From contig BLZA01000009.1 of assembly GCA_013423385.1 (NCBI GenBank), forward strand, positions 1,099,698 through 1,163,697: a stretch of DNA of 64,000 bases. The letters run 5' to 3'. This DNA comes from Naganishia liquefaciens. Lineage: Eukaryota; Basidiomycota; Tremellomycetes; Filobasidiales; Filobasidiaceae. Below the pieces are notes generated by a model that worked only from the letters and a program-made list of their open reading frames with translations, was not told the DNA's origin and did no database searches. Below, piece by piece: positions 1-11,905 of the stretch (positions within the stretch are counted from its first letter, which is position 1; each line of letters begins with the position of its first letter). The position numbers were made by a program, and so were the translations under genes.

Positions 1-532
1 CTTGCTTGGAGACTGCCAGGTGTTGACACGAGGTGCTTCTCGGATATGCTGCTCATGTTCGCTTCAATTAGGCGTACATATCGCATATCTCGTTCATGAC
101 ATGAGTTATTTCAATATCCTTAGAGTAGATGTGTTTACTGTGACAATGGCATTAGTGGTTGTGAGGTGCAAAGTAGCTGGGCTGAGTACAACCAAAGCTC
201 TGGCGTCGCAAGCCTTGGTTGTACAGGAGCGGCAAGAGAGTCCACAAAAGTTATAAAGCTGGACGGCCCGAACATGCTTCACAGGCCATTGACTATACCG
301 GCAACTTGCTTCGCGAGTCGTTAAAGGGTAAGAATTCGCAGTCGCGATAGTTCAAGTATTTTTGTTCATTACACATTATACATGGCATAGACAGGTGCCA
401 CACCCTGGTCCTTTACACAACGCTCTTCTCAAACCCAACTCTTTGCCCTGTCTAGCAATTCAGTCTCGCAACAATACTGCTAATCTCCAGCTTGGGATCG
501 TAATGTCTTCCCATGGCGTCATCTGTCGGCGT
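1..532. other. Left-edge intergenic stretch
   Basis: I see no conserved protein signature here. The open frames present are short, lack recognisable domains and do not join through plausible introns. The stretch lies downstream of the PMP3-like gene, which runs away from it on the minus strand. Confidence 0.5.
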
Positions 533-793
533 TTAATACCTGACCCTCTCGCGTCCATACTTGGAAATAATGTCTGCAATGCACTATCAGCAACCCAGCT
601 GGATGACAGCCATGCTCAGCAAAGACTCACACCAAGCATAGATGACTCCCGGTATCCAGCCCAAGATCGTCAATGCGATGCTGATCCAGAAAGCGGCACC
701 ACACCCAACTTTGGCAAAAGGTCCGATTGGTGGAAGAATGATACTGAGAAAGTAGAGGAGCATGTCGCCGCCAGTTGATTGAGTTCCTGCCAT
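533..793 (-). CDS. PMP3: Pmp3/UPF0057 family small membrane protein
   Basis: A predicted 67-residue plasma-membrane proteolipid. Members of this family (yeast Pmp3, plant RCI2) affect membrane potential and salt tolerance. Two hydrophobic segments are visible, around FLSIILPPIGPF and FWISIALTILGWIPGVIYAW, with the family's PP and GW.PG turn signature. The unspliced frame ends in an atypical tail. Removing an intron at 630-574 (GTGAGT...GCAG, 57 nt) gives the end YAWYIISKYGRERVRY, which matches the usual YA.YI..KY ending, and keeps the length divisible by three (163 + 41 nt). The start at 793 adds about ten residues before the first membrane segment. The downstream stop is TAA at 535-533. Assignment rests on sequence signature only. 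Confidence 0.85.
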
Positions 794-1674
794 GGTGGTA
801 TCTTAAGAATTGCAATGGAAAAATTGAGTGTTATTTCAAGACTTGTACTGTTGACGCAGAGGACGACTGCTATTACCGGATGCCCTTGTGGCGTCGCTCA
901 ATATATATCCCAACGACTTGCTGATCTTGACATCAAAGCATTGGAGTGGAGGCTACGTAATGGCGCCAAGTCCAAGCAAAATTACCTCACTAGCCAGCCC
1001 TATTCCCTGGCTGAAGTGATTAACTCGGTGACTTAGTTACCGCCGGCTGGCTGGCATGGTCCCCCTTCGCAGTAGTCACTTACACACACGCCCGAGCGCT
1101 ATGACTCATCTCACTAGGTCGTCAGGGCTCTGCTACTCCGGCCCTTCCGACCCAAATTTCGGAAAGCGGTGCGCGCAGTCGCTCGTGTCTTACCTCGGTT
1201 CCGCATCCGCAGCACGAGTCTTGGCTGGACACGGGTGGTGGGTGGTTGACGTCAGTCCATAGTAGACGGGGTAGCTAGTGGCCGATCTTTCCAGCATCAG
1301 GCGGCGCGTAGGACTTTCAGCTGACAGCCGCACTGTCGGCACGTACCTTCGGCTCAGAGTCTCACATTCCAGAACGGCTCGGACCGAAGACGAAGGAGGC
1401 GCACCTTGTGCGTGCTATTATGCTCTTCTCGGGCCGTCGGTGCGGACAAGACAAGGCGACGAGTCCGTAGAGTCTACCATGTAAGTGGAACAGTGCGCAT
1501 GCAACACTTGGAGCTCGTTCGATGATAGACGGAAGGCCGTCAAGATCGCAGAGCATGCTGACCCCCGCGTGACCCCAAATCAAAAGCTAGTAAGCTGGTC
1601 GGAGGGCCTCCAAGGCATAACCTTCTGCATGTGCATATCAATGGCACAAGAGATCCGAGATGACATTGCGGCCC
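794..1674. other. Intergenic, PMP3 upstream region
   Basis: About 880 nt between the PMP3 start and the 3' end of COQ6. It presumably holds the PMP3 promoter. The frames present have no recognisable domains and no consistent intron joins, so I assign no gene. Confidence 0.45.
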
Positions 1675-3712
1675 CTACTTGGCCAACCGCTCAAGTAACT
1701 GCCTCGCTCCGCCCTTGACGATCTCTCCGCCCGCCGAGGCCGCCATCCCCGCCACCATCCTGGCATTCCTCCACCCATCCATTCCATCCGCTACACGCTC
1801 ATACGCGCTCTTGCCATTCCTGCGCGCCGGTCCATCGGTTGTGGACGTGGAGGTTCCCGAAGCGGACGCCCCGACACGACCCATGAAGATTTGTTTGAGC
1901 GGTCCAACTTCGTTGATGATATCCATACCCACGGATCGGACCCAGCTGACCAGCGGAATTCTTGTGCCAAAAAGGTAGTGTAGTTTATCGGTCGCGGAGA
2001 GGAGTAGGTGGTTTGCCGGGTATCGTTCGCGCGTATAGGGTAAAAGCGATGTATAGGCGCCTTCGGAGGGGGTTAGCCGTCGCGCCACATGGCGCCCTCG
2101 GGGACTCACCAAGATCACCGCCTTGCTGCCGGACCGATTCCCACACTTCACCCAACACCTTGACATCCGCCAAACCCATATTCAGCCCTTGCCCCGCCAA
2201 CGGATGCACCGTATGCGCCGCATCACCGACCAACACGGTCCGGTCGCCGATATAGCTCTCGGCGTGGGAAAGCTTGAGCGGGAACGAAGCGATCGACGTC
2301 GGCGAAATCGAGGCGATTGGCGGCGGCAGGGATTTCGCTTGCTCGGCGGTGAGGCTCATCAGTACGTCGTTCCATTTTGCGTCGAGTGTCGATGCATCTA
2401 CAGTCGTCCCGCGTTCCTGCGCCGCGAGTACTTGTGCATTCACCTCGGCGAGTCCGGGTTCATCCATGAAGAAACCAAGGTTTACCATCGTCGTCAACCG
2501 CTCGGCGCCCAAGGCTTTGTACGCGCTCGCCAGCGCCGGACTCGTCGACCAGACCATCGTTGTTGCATCCCGCCCGAGCGGTAAGAATGCAATCGGTCCC
2601 GAGGGCAGGAATCGCTGAAATGCCGTCCGATTATCAATAGCCGAATGTCGCAGCGTCGCCACGACAGCATGCGTATCGTACGCGTGGCCAAACGATTCAA
2701 TCTGGGAAAACGCCCTGACGGGGGAATTGTACCCGTCCGCGCCGACGACGACTCCGCCCCGCACCCATCGATCGCCGCCGCATCGGAGTGCGACCGACCT
2801 GCCGCCCTCGTCCATGCGCATCTCCTCGACTTTGCTGCGCTCGGCAATAACGACCCTGCCACGTCCGTCGTGTTCGATCTTGCGCAAGAAGGCGCGCTGT
2901 AGATTTGTGTTTTCCGTCATGCGTGCCATGGGATCGGCTGAGCCGGCCGGTTGGGGAAAGTGGATTTGAGAGGAGGAGGATGCGGTGCTTGAGGTCCAGA
3001 CCTGGCCAGGCGGCGTCAGGAAGGGCGTCGATGAAAGCGAGGGACGGACTCACAATGATATCGCTAATAGGACATGACCGTGATTCTTCGATATACTCCC
3101 AAGCTCCGATATCTACCGAGCCCTCAGCCGACAAAAGCCTTTGCGGGCGACCCAAAACTCACCCTTCAAGAATTGCACATTCTCCGCTGTCAGACTACTG
3201 ACCCGATTCTCCCACTCGCCGTGGCCCGTCCATGAGCGGACACGGTCGAGCGATCCACCCTCGACGAGCAAGATGCGCGTATCGTCGCGCATGACTGCGG
3301 GCTTGGATACTGTTCTGCGAGTTAGCAGACCGTTCCCGCTATAGTTTTGCAACGAAGACTTACGCAGGGTACATGCCAATGCGAGTCCCGCGTTTCCCGC
3401 ACCAATGATCACGATGTCGTACGTGTCCTCCCTTAATATCTCTGGAACAATCGAAGGCGCTGTGGGTTCAGCTGGAGCTGTGGAATGCCATCGTGCCCTT
3501 CCCTCGTGCGGGATACGTCGCCACGGTCGATGCTGTACTGCATATTGCGTCTCGGGTCGTTGAATGGTCCGCGAGATGGCGCGACGCGACAGGCGGATTG
3601 GAGACTGCTTGGACGTTGATGCGATGGCCTTTCTGAGGCCTGTACGTGCCGGAGAAGCCATGCTTATGGTACGGACCGCACTGACGGATCGACCGACAGC
3701 TTGAACATTCAC
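1675..3712 (-). CDS. COQ6: COQ6, flavin monooxygenase of ubiquinone biosynthesis
   Basis: Mitochondrial FAD-dependent monooxygenase that hydroxylates the benzoquinone ring of coenzyme Q precursors, acting in the matrix-side CoQ synthome. Five exons fit: 3712-3364, 3309-3163, 3112-3054, 3001-2110 and 2060-1675, giving 610 codons in frame. An Arg/Ser-rich targeting sequence precedes the dinucleotide motif YDIVIIGAGNAGLAL. A VGADGYNSPVR motif (DG motif) follows in the middle, and the GDAAHTVHPLAGQGLNMG flavin-binding motif lies near 2210-2260. A second in-frame Met at 3661 (MASPARTG) could be the true start and would still leave a presequence. The gene is longer than typical COQ6 (about 480 residues) because of the N-terminal extension and a Gly/Ser-rich C-terminal tail. 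It is divergent from MIC19, 176 nt away. Confidence 0.9.
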
Positions 3713-3888
3713 GCTTGACTGAATCTACGAACTGCGAGACTCGCGAGGTGGGATGACACGGACATGGTCCCCCCGTTCCCCGCTTTTCCCCGTCCGCCCA
3801 GCCCGGAGCGAGTCGGCCTCATAGCAGCACCGTCATGACATCCATGCCTCTCCCCGTCGTCCATTCGTCCACCGCCATCCACTCCACC

Positions 3889-4569
3889 ATGGGCAACTCA
3901 CAATCCACCGCCACCTCTGTCGGAGAGCAGCCGCAAAAGCCTGCAGAGCAGGTCATACGGCCACAGGAACAGGGCACGTCTGTTCAGGTGAGCCTGTTTC
4001 CGCTTCAGAGAATACCGGACATGCAGCAGCTCATGCTTCACCCCTTGCAGTTTGCGCCCTCGCTCATCTCCCAGCTCTCTTCTTCGTCTTCCTCTTCCAA
4101 CGATGAGCCTCCATCACGTACTCACCACGACTCGGCCATCATGGCCCGTCTTCAGGCCGAGACTGAACGACTCCGACACGAGGAGGCCGCGATCATGGCC
4201 AAGATCTCGACGGCGCTCGAAAAGGAGAACCTCGACAAGGACAAGCCCGGATTGAACAGCGAGCTTTTAGGCAGGGATATGGAGGAGGTCCGTGAAAAGT
4301 TGGAGAAGCTGGGTAAAAAGCGGAGGGAGGTGTTTGAGGAGGAAGGGGAGAAGGCCGAGGTGAGGAAGCAGAGGGATTCGGTCGTGCAATGTTACCTGTG
4401 AGTACCCTGAGCCTATCTTTTGGGTTCTGCATCGGCTCATCCGAGGGGGGGCTGAAACGTTCGTCGCAGGAAAAACAATGAGCGACCGCTCGACTGCTGG
4501 AAAGAGGTCGAATACTTTAAGCGCAGCGTGTCAAACCTTGAGGCCGACTTTGTCGCTTCACTGCGCTGA
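3889..4569 (+). CDS. MIC19: MICOS subunit Mic19
   Basis: Peripheral inner-membrane protein of the mitochondrial contact site and cristae organising system. Exons 3889-3987, 4051-4397 and 4470-4569 join in phase to give 181 residues. The start at 3889 gives MGNSQST, an N-myristoylation-type end known for Mic19. A Met further upstream (3835) is also in frame but would bury that motif. The middle is a charged coiled coil (about residues 75-145). The last exon gives KNNERPLDCWKEVEYFK, and the joined product has CYLKNNERPLDC, a Cys-X10-Cys spacing as in the atypical CHCH motif of yeast Mic19 rather than CX9C. The neighbour COQ6 is also mitochondrial and shares the short promoter interval. Confidence 0.85.
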
Positions 4570-4790
4570 AGGATCGGTTGCTACACGACCGACGCATCGT
4601 ATAGATGTAGTTGAGAAAAAGAAGAGGATTACCGTGCGGGAAAGCTGCCGCGGTCCTGTGGTAGGAATACCTTACGCACGGGCTTGTATCAACGCATAAA
4701 AGAGGAAACAATATCGCATGGCATGCGAAGTGATGACGCTGTCCAGCTGCAAAACCACATACCATAATCAACGAACGAATCCGGAACATC

Positions 4791-6039
4791 TCAGAAGTCG
4801 GCTATGCCACCCAACCCGCCGCCCCCGGCACCGCCAAGTCCACTTTTCCCGCCGACATCGTATCCTATACCCTTGACCTCGTCACCCAAAATCCCATCGC
4901 GCCCTCCGAGTCGTTCGTCCGTACTCGTTAACAAGGGCTGCACCGGCGCATTCTGGCGTAACGGCATGACCGACGCTGCGCGCAGGAAAGACCCGTTTGC
5001 GTGAGCCGTCGGTTGATAGAGGTAAGTCATTCCCACGCCCGGATACGCCTATGGAGCCACAAGAAAAGTTAGCTCCGAGTCTTGCACTGACGCCCCGGCG
5101 CTGCCCCGGACACTCACCGTCTTCTTCTGAGCGCCATACGGCGTCTTCCGGCCGTGCGTCTGCGTGCCCCATCGTGCCGCGTAAGGCTCCTTGATTCCCG
5201 GTCCCGGCTCGGGCCGCATCAGCCGCGCCGTCTCGGCGTTAATTACCCGCCAGATCAACAGCGCAAGTGCCACGAGCGATACCTTAGTGCTCACTGCCGC
5301 CGCGGCTGTTAGTGACATGACTAGATTCCTGCAAAACGCCCCTCGGCGGGAGCTTACCATAACTCAGAATGATAACGATACACAGCGCCTTGAGATGTCC
5401 CAGCCGGCGCTTCCACTGCTTTCGCCGCTGATCATACTCATAATCCCGAATCGCCTCTGTCCGCTTCCGATCCATCGACGCAGCATCCGTACGCGCCCGC
5501 TGCGCCGCTTGAAACCGCGTGTCCCAGGGCTCGCCGGGCTTGCCAAATGTGCCGATCTGAGGAGCCGTGCCGCTCTCGAACCACATCGAAGATTTGTTGG
5601 GCGCGGACTTGCCGAGCGGGAATGGCCACCTAGGAAAGCGTCAATGTATAAGTAACGGTCGACGGTTACGTGCGACTGAGACGACATACAGCCTTGGTCG
5701 TGCATCCGGCGTCGTCAACTTGTGCGACGGATGACTGCCGTCGTCTTCCCACACCGGGAGCCGCTTTACTGTCTCAAGTGCCTGTCCCTCCCGCTCTCTC
5801 TTGAACTGCTCTTCGTCTTCGTCCTCTTCTGCTCCCTTTCGCAGCTCTGCTTCGGCAGCTTTTTCCGACTTATCGTAGGCAATCAGGATGGACGCGAGGA
5901 TGACCATCCTTGAGCCAGAGCAGCGTCAGCTTCTGTGCAGGGCGACACGAGGGGTAGCTTACAAGACTGCGCAGATGGTGACGCCCTTGATCAGGCGATA
6001 GAACACCATAGTCTCCTCGCTCAGGTCCAGCTGTGACAT
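4791..6039 (-). CDS. Unknown multi-pass membrane protein
   Basis: I do not recognise the family. Joined exons begin MSQLDLSEETMVFYRLIKG, followed by a hydrophobic segment (CAVLMVILASILIAY). Next come a long Glu/Asp-rich stretch, a Trp/Pro region (SMWFESGTAPQIGTFGKPG) and a basic segment (DYEYDQRRKQWKRR). Two more hydrophobic stretches follow (LKALCIVIILSY and VSLVALALLIWRV), then a Pro- and Gly-rich tail ending GGLGGIADF. Introns near 5950-5910, 5690-5640, 5355-5290 and 5115-5055 have GT/AG ends and preserve frame. An upstream ATG at 6171 (MSYPFDFSTIQ) could belong to a first exon, but I could not find a splice join that keeps frame. The layout faintly recalls ER protein Pho88/Snd3, without enough sequence identity to claim it. 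Confidence 0.5.
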
Positions 6040-6171
6040 GACTTTCCGGAACGGGCCAAGTTGCTCGTTCAGCGCCTCCCCTTACCGAGTGGACTCGCAC
6101 TCACCAATGGTCATGCTACTCGCCATCAATAATGCCCGCTGAATGGTTGAAAAATCAAATGGGTATGACAT

Positions 6172-6622
6172 GGCGGATGGTCCAGTGGCCTTGAGGGTGA
6201 GGAGGTATTTAGAGATCCAATGGAGAATGATATTATTCAAGGCAATCTACCGTCTACGGCTCTAAGCGATTTACCCAGGCATTGTCTGAATGACGGTCAC
6301 TCGGACGAGCCTCCTCTTACTTCCTTTGGCCCGACCCCGTGCCTCGCATCTCGCAAAGGAAGTATCTCAGGAGACTATCTTCGTATAGACGGAGTTCAAG
6401 AATTGACCTTCCGAAGGCAATCAGCACGCTGTCTCGTCGAGAATGGATTTCTTGCATGTCTCAGCATATACATTCAGAGCAAAACTCCTGCAAACGATCT
6501 ATCGTCCATTCAAAACCACTTCAGACTCAAGAACCCGCTGCCGGGATATCTTTACCCTATTCTCCGTAGATCAAGACGGATATGAGCGGAATCGGTCAAA
6601 AGAAGTGTAGCGACTATGCTTG
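6172..6622. other. Intergenic between two minus-strand genes
   Basis: Holds the 3' flank of the first receptor-like gene and the likely promoter of the membrane protein gene below it. A plus-strand open frame of 121 codons (6220-6585) shows no recognisable motif and I leave it out. Confidence 0.4.
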
Positions 6623-9133
6623 TCAAAAACGGCGCGGATTCTCTGGACCATCCGGCACCTGTCCTGGCAATGGTTCAGTCGCCTATAAACGTATCCGACA
6701 TCAGTACAAACGCCTCATCCGTCCAAAGCACCATACCTGAGAGTAATCCGGCGGCAAGATATGTTCCTCCGGGACCGGTCCCCAATCTTGAAGTCTTCCC
6801 TCTACGACCATTCTGACCTGACGGAGTTGTTCCTGAGATAACACGGACGAGGGTTGTCGCGAGGTAACAGGCAAGGCGACGCCTTGCTTGCGCCTTCCGA
6901 AAGAGCCGCTGCCTTGGGACGAAGTGGGAGTCGATGACCTTGCTGTAGAGCCCCCACCTGAATTGGTCAGGTACGGACTCAGACCCGTGATGTGATGACT
7001 GGATGGGTAAGCAGACAAGCTCAAGATATTAGGAAGACTCGCTTCAGCGTGGCTAGCAACCCGGATCTCCGTGTCGCCCATTTCCGAAGGCATGGCGCCA
7101 GAGGAGGGAGCCGTGTGATGAAAAGGGGAACCACGACCCAATCCGCTGTAAGCGCGCTCCGTTGAGTGGGTGCCCTTACTGGCCGCGCTATCGGGTTCTC
7201 CGATTTCGGTCGGCGGAACAACGGATTGGGCATAAGGATAATACGATGTCGCATTCGATGCGGGCACATGCGGCCTTGCTGGCGCGGCACCAGAGACAAA
7301 CGGCTCCCGTTGCACCATCTGCGGCAAAGGGTTAGTTGTCCACGTCGCGTTTGGGTATCGCCCGCCCGTAAAGGGAGTATCCTGGTAAGGGCTGAGGGGA
7401 CTGCCCGTCAACGCCATAGGCGAATGAGGGTCGCTCGCTGACCCGGAACAAGCAAGCGGACGTTGGTCTCGCCAAGGATATATCGTCTCGTCCTGTTTTC
7501 GCTTGCGAACGACAAACCACACAAGCAGAGCAACGATAATGACACTGGTAATAGCGCCAGTGATGATTCCCGCTAGCGCTCCGCCACTCAGTCTGAAAGA
7601 AACCTTAGCGAACTTTCATCCAACGTAAACCACTGCTTACGTTGGCCGTGTTTGACCCGCCAGGGGTTCCGATCCCCCCATGACAGCGGATGCCGAGATG
7701 CTAGGGGTCGCTGATGCCGAAGACTCCTTCGATGTCGAGAATGTTGGGATGGAAGGTATGACGCTGATAGAAGTCGGCTTGGCAGCGTCAAGACTTGATG
7801 TCAACCTGACATCAGTCGGGAGAATCGTCGGTATGGCGCTTACAATTTTTGCCACCGGGACCAACGGCTCTCCGACAGGATCCGGCACGAAAGGCCGCGG
7901 AGTGGTGTAATTATACTGCACATAATCGATGCCAAAAAAGTTGGTGGGTTTCGCGCCGCGGTTGATGAGGGTGACAGTGTGCGACACGTTTTCCAGATTC
8001 GCGCGATGAAAGAGAACGGCGCCGCCGGTAAGACTCTTGGGACCGGCGTCGTAGAAGCCGCTGTAACTGTGTCATCCTTGCTACTCAGCTACAGCGACAA
8101 CCACGAGGATTCTTTAACGTACTCTGCCGATACGCCATCACATGTCACCGTGTAGATCCCGTGATTCATGTTGACGGCCCCGTAGACGGCAACTGACGTG
8201 CCGGTGAACCTGTCCCGACTTACTTCAGCGGAGTATATCCACATGATATCCTACTTACGAAAAGGCGATGGAGTCGTTTACGGCGTACGCCATGCTACCC
8301 AACCAAGCTACAAGTCAGTCACAATCGGTGACAAAGCCGTGCTCTCACTCGACCTACGCTGCCGTCCTATTATGGTATTCCTCCCCACGGTACCTAAAGT
8401 TCCAATCACCGGTGTACGTAAAAAATTCAGGACTCGGGCAATCCATCGTGACGGTCTGTAATTGGAGTCTGACAGTGAAGAGTCAAGGCGAACGATGCAT
8501 GATGAAGATGAAGCGTTCGCTCAGACGTACTCGTTCAACTGATCTAGTTCTTCGTGCTGGACCACGAAATAGTCGATGTCGAACCATTTACCCTCTGCAT
8601 TCGTGAGCGTCTGGTAGCCTCCTCTTCAGGCTTCCTTCTGTACCCTTGTAATCTGGCGACTGACCAAGACATGCTCAAGCGTATTATTCAGTCCCGTCTG
8701 GCTGTACAATACGGTCTGCATTGTTCCCAGCTCCTCTGCAAATCCGTCGAGCTCCATGACAGTCGAGTCCAATTCGACTCGGTACTTTCCCTGAAAGGCG
8801 TCATTCACAAACCATCAATGTTCGCGAAGGCAAGATCCCGAGGTCCCCTCGAAAGGATCAGGAAACAAGCTCACATGGTCCGCACGCTTTGCGCCAAACG
8901 CCCATATCCCCGTTCCATTGAATCGCAACACCGCTGTATCTCCCTCATTCCGGGTCGAAGTATAGGTTTGGTCAAAGTACAGGTACTTTTGTGTATCTAG
9001 TACCACAAATTGGTTTCGCGACACGGAAAAGGGGGGGAAGGAAGGACATACCGTCGGAATGTTTGTTACTCCAGTAGCCGGTGTATTGGATCATCGGCGA
9101 GATATTATCGAGTGTCATGTTGTATGCGACCAT
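6623..9133 (-). CDS. Receptor-like single-pass membrane protein, paralog A
   Basis: Member of a large basidiomycete family with two extracellular beta-sandwich-like modules, one membrane helix and a Ser/Pro-rich cytoplasmic tail. No function is established. The first exon starts MVAYNMTLDNISPMIQYTGYW. The next exon carries FNGTGIWAFGAKRADHV, typical of the first module. A later exon carries HTVTLINRG and FGIDYVQYN, closing the second module. After a Ser/Thr/Pro linker comes a hydrophobic helix (near 7570-7505, ending WFVVRKRKQDE). The tail ends with ILPPDYSQ, a PPxY-type motif. An intron after YSQ joins to ATEPLPGQVPDGPENPRRF, and the same ATEPLPGQ follows the homologous intron in paralog B. 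That agreement fixes the 3' end. No clear signal peptide is visible before the first module; a short upstream exon may be missing. Confidence 0.65.
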
Positions 9134-9969
9134 GGTTGGGCAGGAACTCTGGATCTTCCAGATAAGTAGACGACCGGTCGGACGGGAGAAAAGTTTTACC
9201 GTTGGAGGATCTTATCAGAGGTGACCGGTGAACGAGACAACCATCTTCTACGCGGTATGGTATCTCAGCCAGTCCTCGTATTCTGTCCTTCTGAGACTTC
9301 TTAAGTTCCCTTGGCATTCCTTTCCGGTCCTGCGTTCCCTTTCATTGACCAAGTCACTGCCGCGGACGAATCTCTATGTCAGTCGACTTCAACATTTCCA
9401 CAAACGGAAGAGAGTCATTCCGTTGAATAAAATGCCGATCTCGACGCCAATCGCAAGGCACCTCGACGTATCCCCTTTGACTGCGTTTGGCTTCCTTCCG
9501 AGGACCCGCTCAGTTTCCATCTGCGCGTTTCGGAATGCTTCCAGGCCAGGGCCAAAGGACCTTTGCGCCGGACATGACCGCGCGGGCCAATAGGCGCTGT
9601 TGAGCGATTGAGTTATTGGCGAGTCTGCATGAGTGGATACTTCATAAGATGAGGCTCATGCCAAGGTTTCCTGTCTCCTCGTTTGAGCCATAACGAAATG
9701 CCGTACACCTGATACTATATTCCTTCTGCAGCGAGAGCGGCGTTGGGAGTTTGATAGATGCCTCGCGTCGGAGATGGCCGACGCGAACAATAGCGATGCG
9801 GAACCGACATCCGAGACCTCTGTATTCGCTTTGGGCTGTTCGTCTTGTCACGGATGGGCTATTGTCTTGAATCAAGTATATAGGCACGCCGCAGGGGGGA
9901 ACAACACCATGGCATGCACCGGGGCACTCCCCGTTCACAAGCAACTCCTCATTGCAATTTGCAACCGAA
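9134..9969. promoter_or_regulatory. Divergent intergenic region, paralog A and acyltransferase
   Basis: About 840 nt between the 5' ends of two divergent genes, so it should hold both promoters. I do not see a clear TATA box or operator repeat. A plus-strand frame at 9228-9593 is unsupported. Confidence 0.4.
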
Positions 9970-11704
9970 ATGGAACCAGGTACGCGCGCCCCGTTCACGA
10001 AGGTGACCCCAACTTATACCTCCCCCTCTAGAACTCGTCTCCGAGCAACACCTCTTTCCGCCGACCGAGGGCACACAGAAGATTGTGCCGCTCTCCATTC
10101 TCGACTGTACGACCGTCCGTTTCGCGCTGACTTGTGCCGTGAGTTGACGCATCTCACTCGGAGATCGAGCACCCGTAGCTGATCCATGTTTCCAGACATG
10201 GATCTACGATGCTCCCGACACAGAGGTCGCCATCCGTGCGGCCGATCCTAAACACCTTGAAGGGTCGCTCGACCATACACTCGCGTCGTACCCTCAGTGG
10301 GCAGGCCAACTCTTCTGGAACACGTACGACCCGACTAACAGCCAGGGCCATACCCATCGACACGGTCGGATCGCTATCAAGTACGGCGCCGGCAGGGCCG
10401 GTGGTGAGCCGGGCGTGGGATTCTTTGTCGTCAAGTTGCCGGTACCCGTGACAACACTTGTTCCCTCGGCTGCGGAACGTGCTAGCATGAATGACGGTGC
10501 ATGGTTGATCGACGAACAGCTTCCATCGCATGCGCTGCTCTCACCCGAACTCGTGGCGTTTCAGGATAACGTCACGCATCTCGGCGTGCCCGGCGTGTCC
10601 ATCCAGGTGACACAGTTTGCAGATGGCGGCTACGCTATCGGAATCAAGATGTGCCATGCGTTGGCGGATGCCGCAAGTCTCGTAACGTTCATGCATGACT
10701 GGGCGAGAGTGAACCGCGCCATGGCCGCCAACGCTCCTGTCCCGACATTAGATCCCGTATTTGATCCATCCTTACTCGATAGCTGTGAAGCCGGTTCCAT
10801 CGACGCTTCGAAACCCGACCTGACCATTGTCGAACGCGCGCGCCAGCTTCCTCTCCATCGGTACGACTGGTTCCTCTCCGGCGGCCCTTCTTGCCCACCA
10901 CCTCTCTTGCCCTTTACGCAACCACCACCCGACCTCGACATCAGCCATGATGGAGCACACGTCCGAGGTGTACCATGCCCATGGCACGAATGGGACATGA
11001 GCGTCCCCGTCAGACACACCATCCTCCACTTCTCCGCGGCCGAAATCCGCGCGATGCACGTACGTGCGTCTGCCGCCGCGGAGGAACAGCGGCTCAGCAA
11101 ACTCGATGCATTGCTGGCTCACGTATGGACGTGTATCTTGCGCGCGCGGCAACTCGACGTCGATGAGACCGCGTTCATCGATGTTACATTTGGATTTCGG
11201 CCGCGTCTCGGCCTGCCGCCCACGTTCCTTGGTTCTCCGATTCGTCTGACGGCCATTGAGACGTCGGCCAGCGCTATCGCGGAGCCCGCCACCGCTTTGC
11301 CCCACCTCGCGCAGCGTATCCGCTCGACACTCGACCGCTTCACGCACTCGGCATGCGCCGACATTCTGCACGACCTCGCGCACGAACCCACCGCCCAAAA
11401 CATTTGGGCCACTTTTCTCGGCCGGCGTCACACGCTCATGACGAGCTGGACCAAGCTTGGGCTGTACAATGTTGATTTCGCGGGCAGAGGCGAGGCGCCA
11501 CGGTATGTGGATGCGATGATGCCGGCGTCAGATGGCTTGTTGCAGGTGTCGGAGAGTGCGCCCGGAGATGGGAAAGTACGAGGCGGGGAGGAGGCCGCTG
11601 AAGTGGGGGATTGGACGCGCGATGGGGCGAGCGTGTCGTTGCACTTGAGGATGGATGTAATGGAGCGACTTTGCAAGGATCCGCTCTTGCGGGCTTACAA
11701 GTAA
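9970..11704 (+). CDS. BAHD-type acyltransferase (transferase family)
   Basis: Predicted 541-residue CoA-dependent acyltransferase of the BAHD/trichothecene-acetyltransferase-like superfamily, usually cytosolic and active on alcohols or amines of secondary metabolites. Exons 9970-9979, 10032-10138 and 10196-11704 are in phase; the first exon is only 10 nt (MEP plus one base). The active-site HXXXD motif is in KMCHALADAASL (about 10645-10680). The structural DFGWG motif appears as YNVDFAGRGEAPRYVD (about 11465-11510), a divergent form. The N-terminal part LFPPTEGTQKIVPLSILD matches the start of fungal members. No signal peptide or membrane helix is seen. It sits between two paralogous receptor-like genes. 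Substrate cannot be told from sequence. Confidence 0.8.
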
Positions 11705-11905
11705 AACGTCAGAGGTGAGATGAGCGCTATAGAACAGTAACACTATGCGCAATAGACTAGTTGAACATGGGCATCGCTTCGCATTGTCAAAATGCGTACA
11801 TGAGATACATGAGTCCTACTCCGGATAGGTAGACTGGCAAGATTTTGGGCTTTGGTCTTCCAAGCATGACGACAGTCTATCGTGCACAGCGAACCGCAAA
11901 CATGA

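Noticed and set aside
362-778. 138-codon plus-strand frame over PMP3
   Set aside because: Overlaps the spliced PMP3 reading and shows no signature.
4791-6039. Pho88/Snd3 identity for the membrane protein
   Set aside because: Segment order is roughly similar, but length is larger and no diagnostic sequence matches.
10772-11431. 219-codon minus-strand frame within the acyltransferase
   Set aside because: Antisense to a gene with intact HXXXD motif; Arg/Gly-rich composition typical of a shadow frame.
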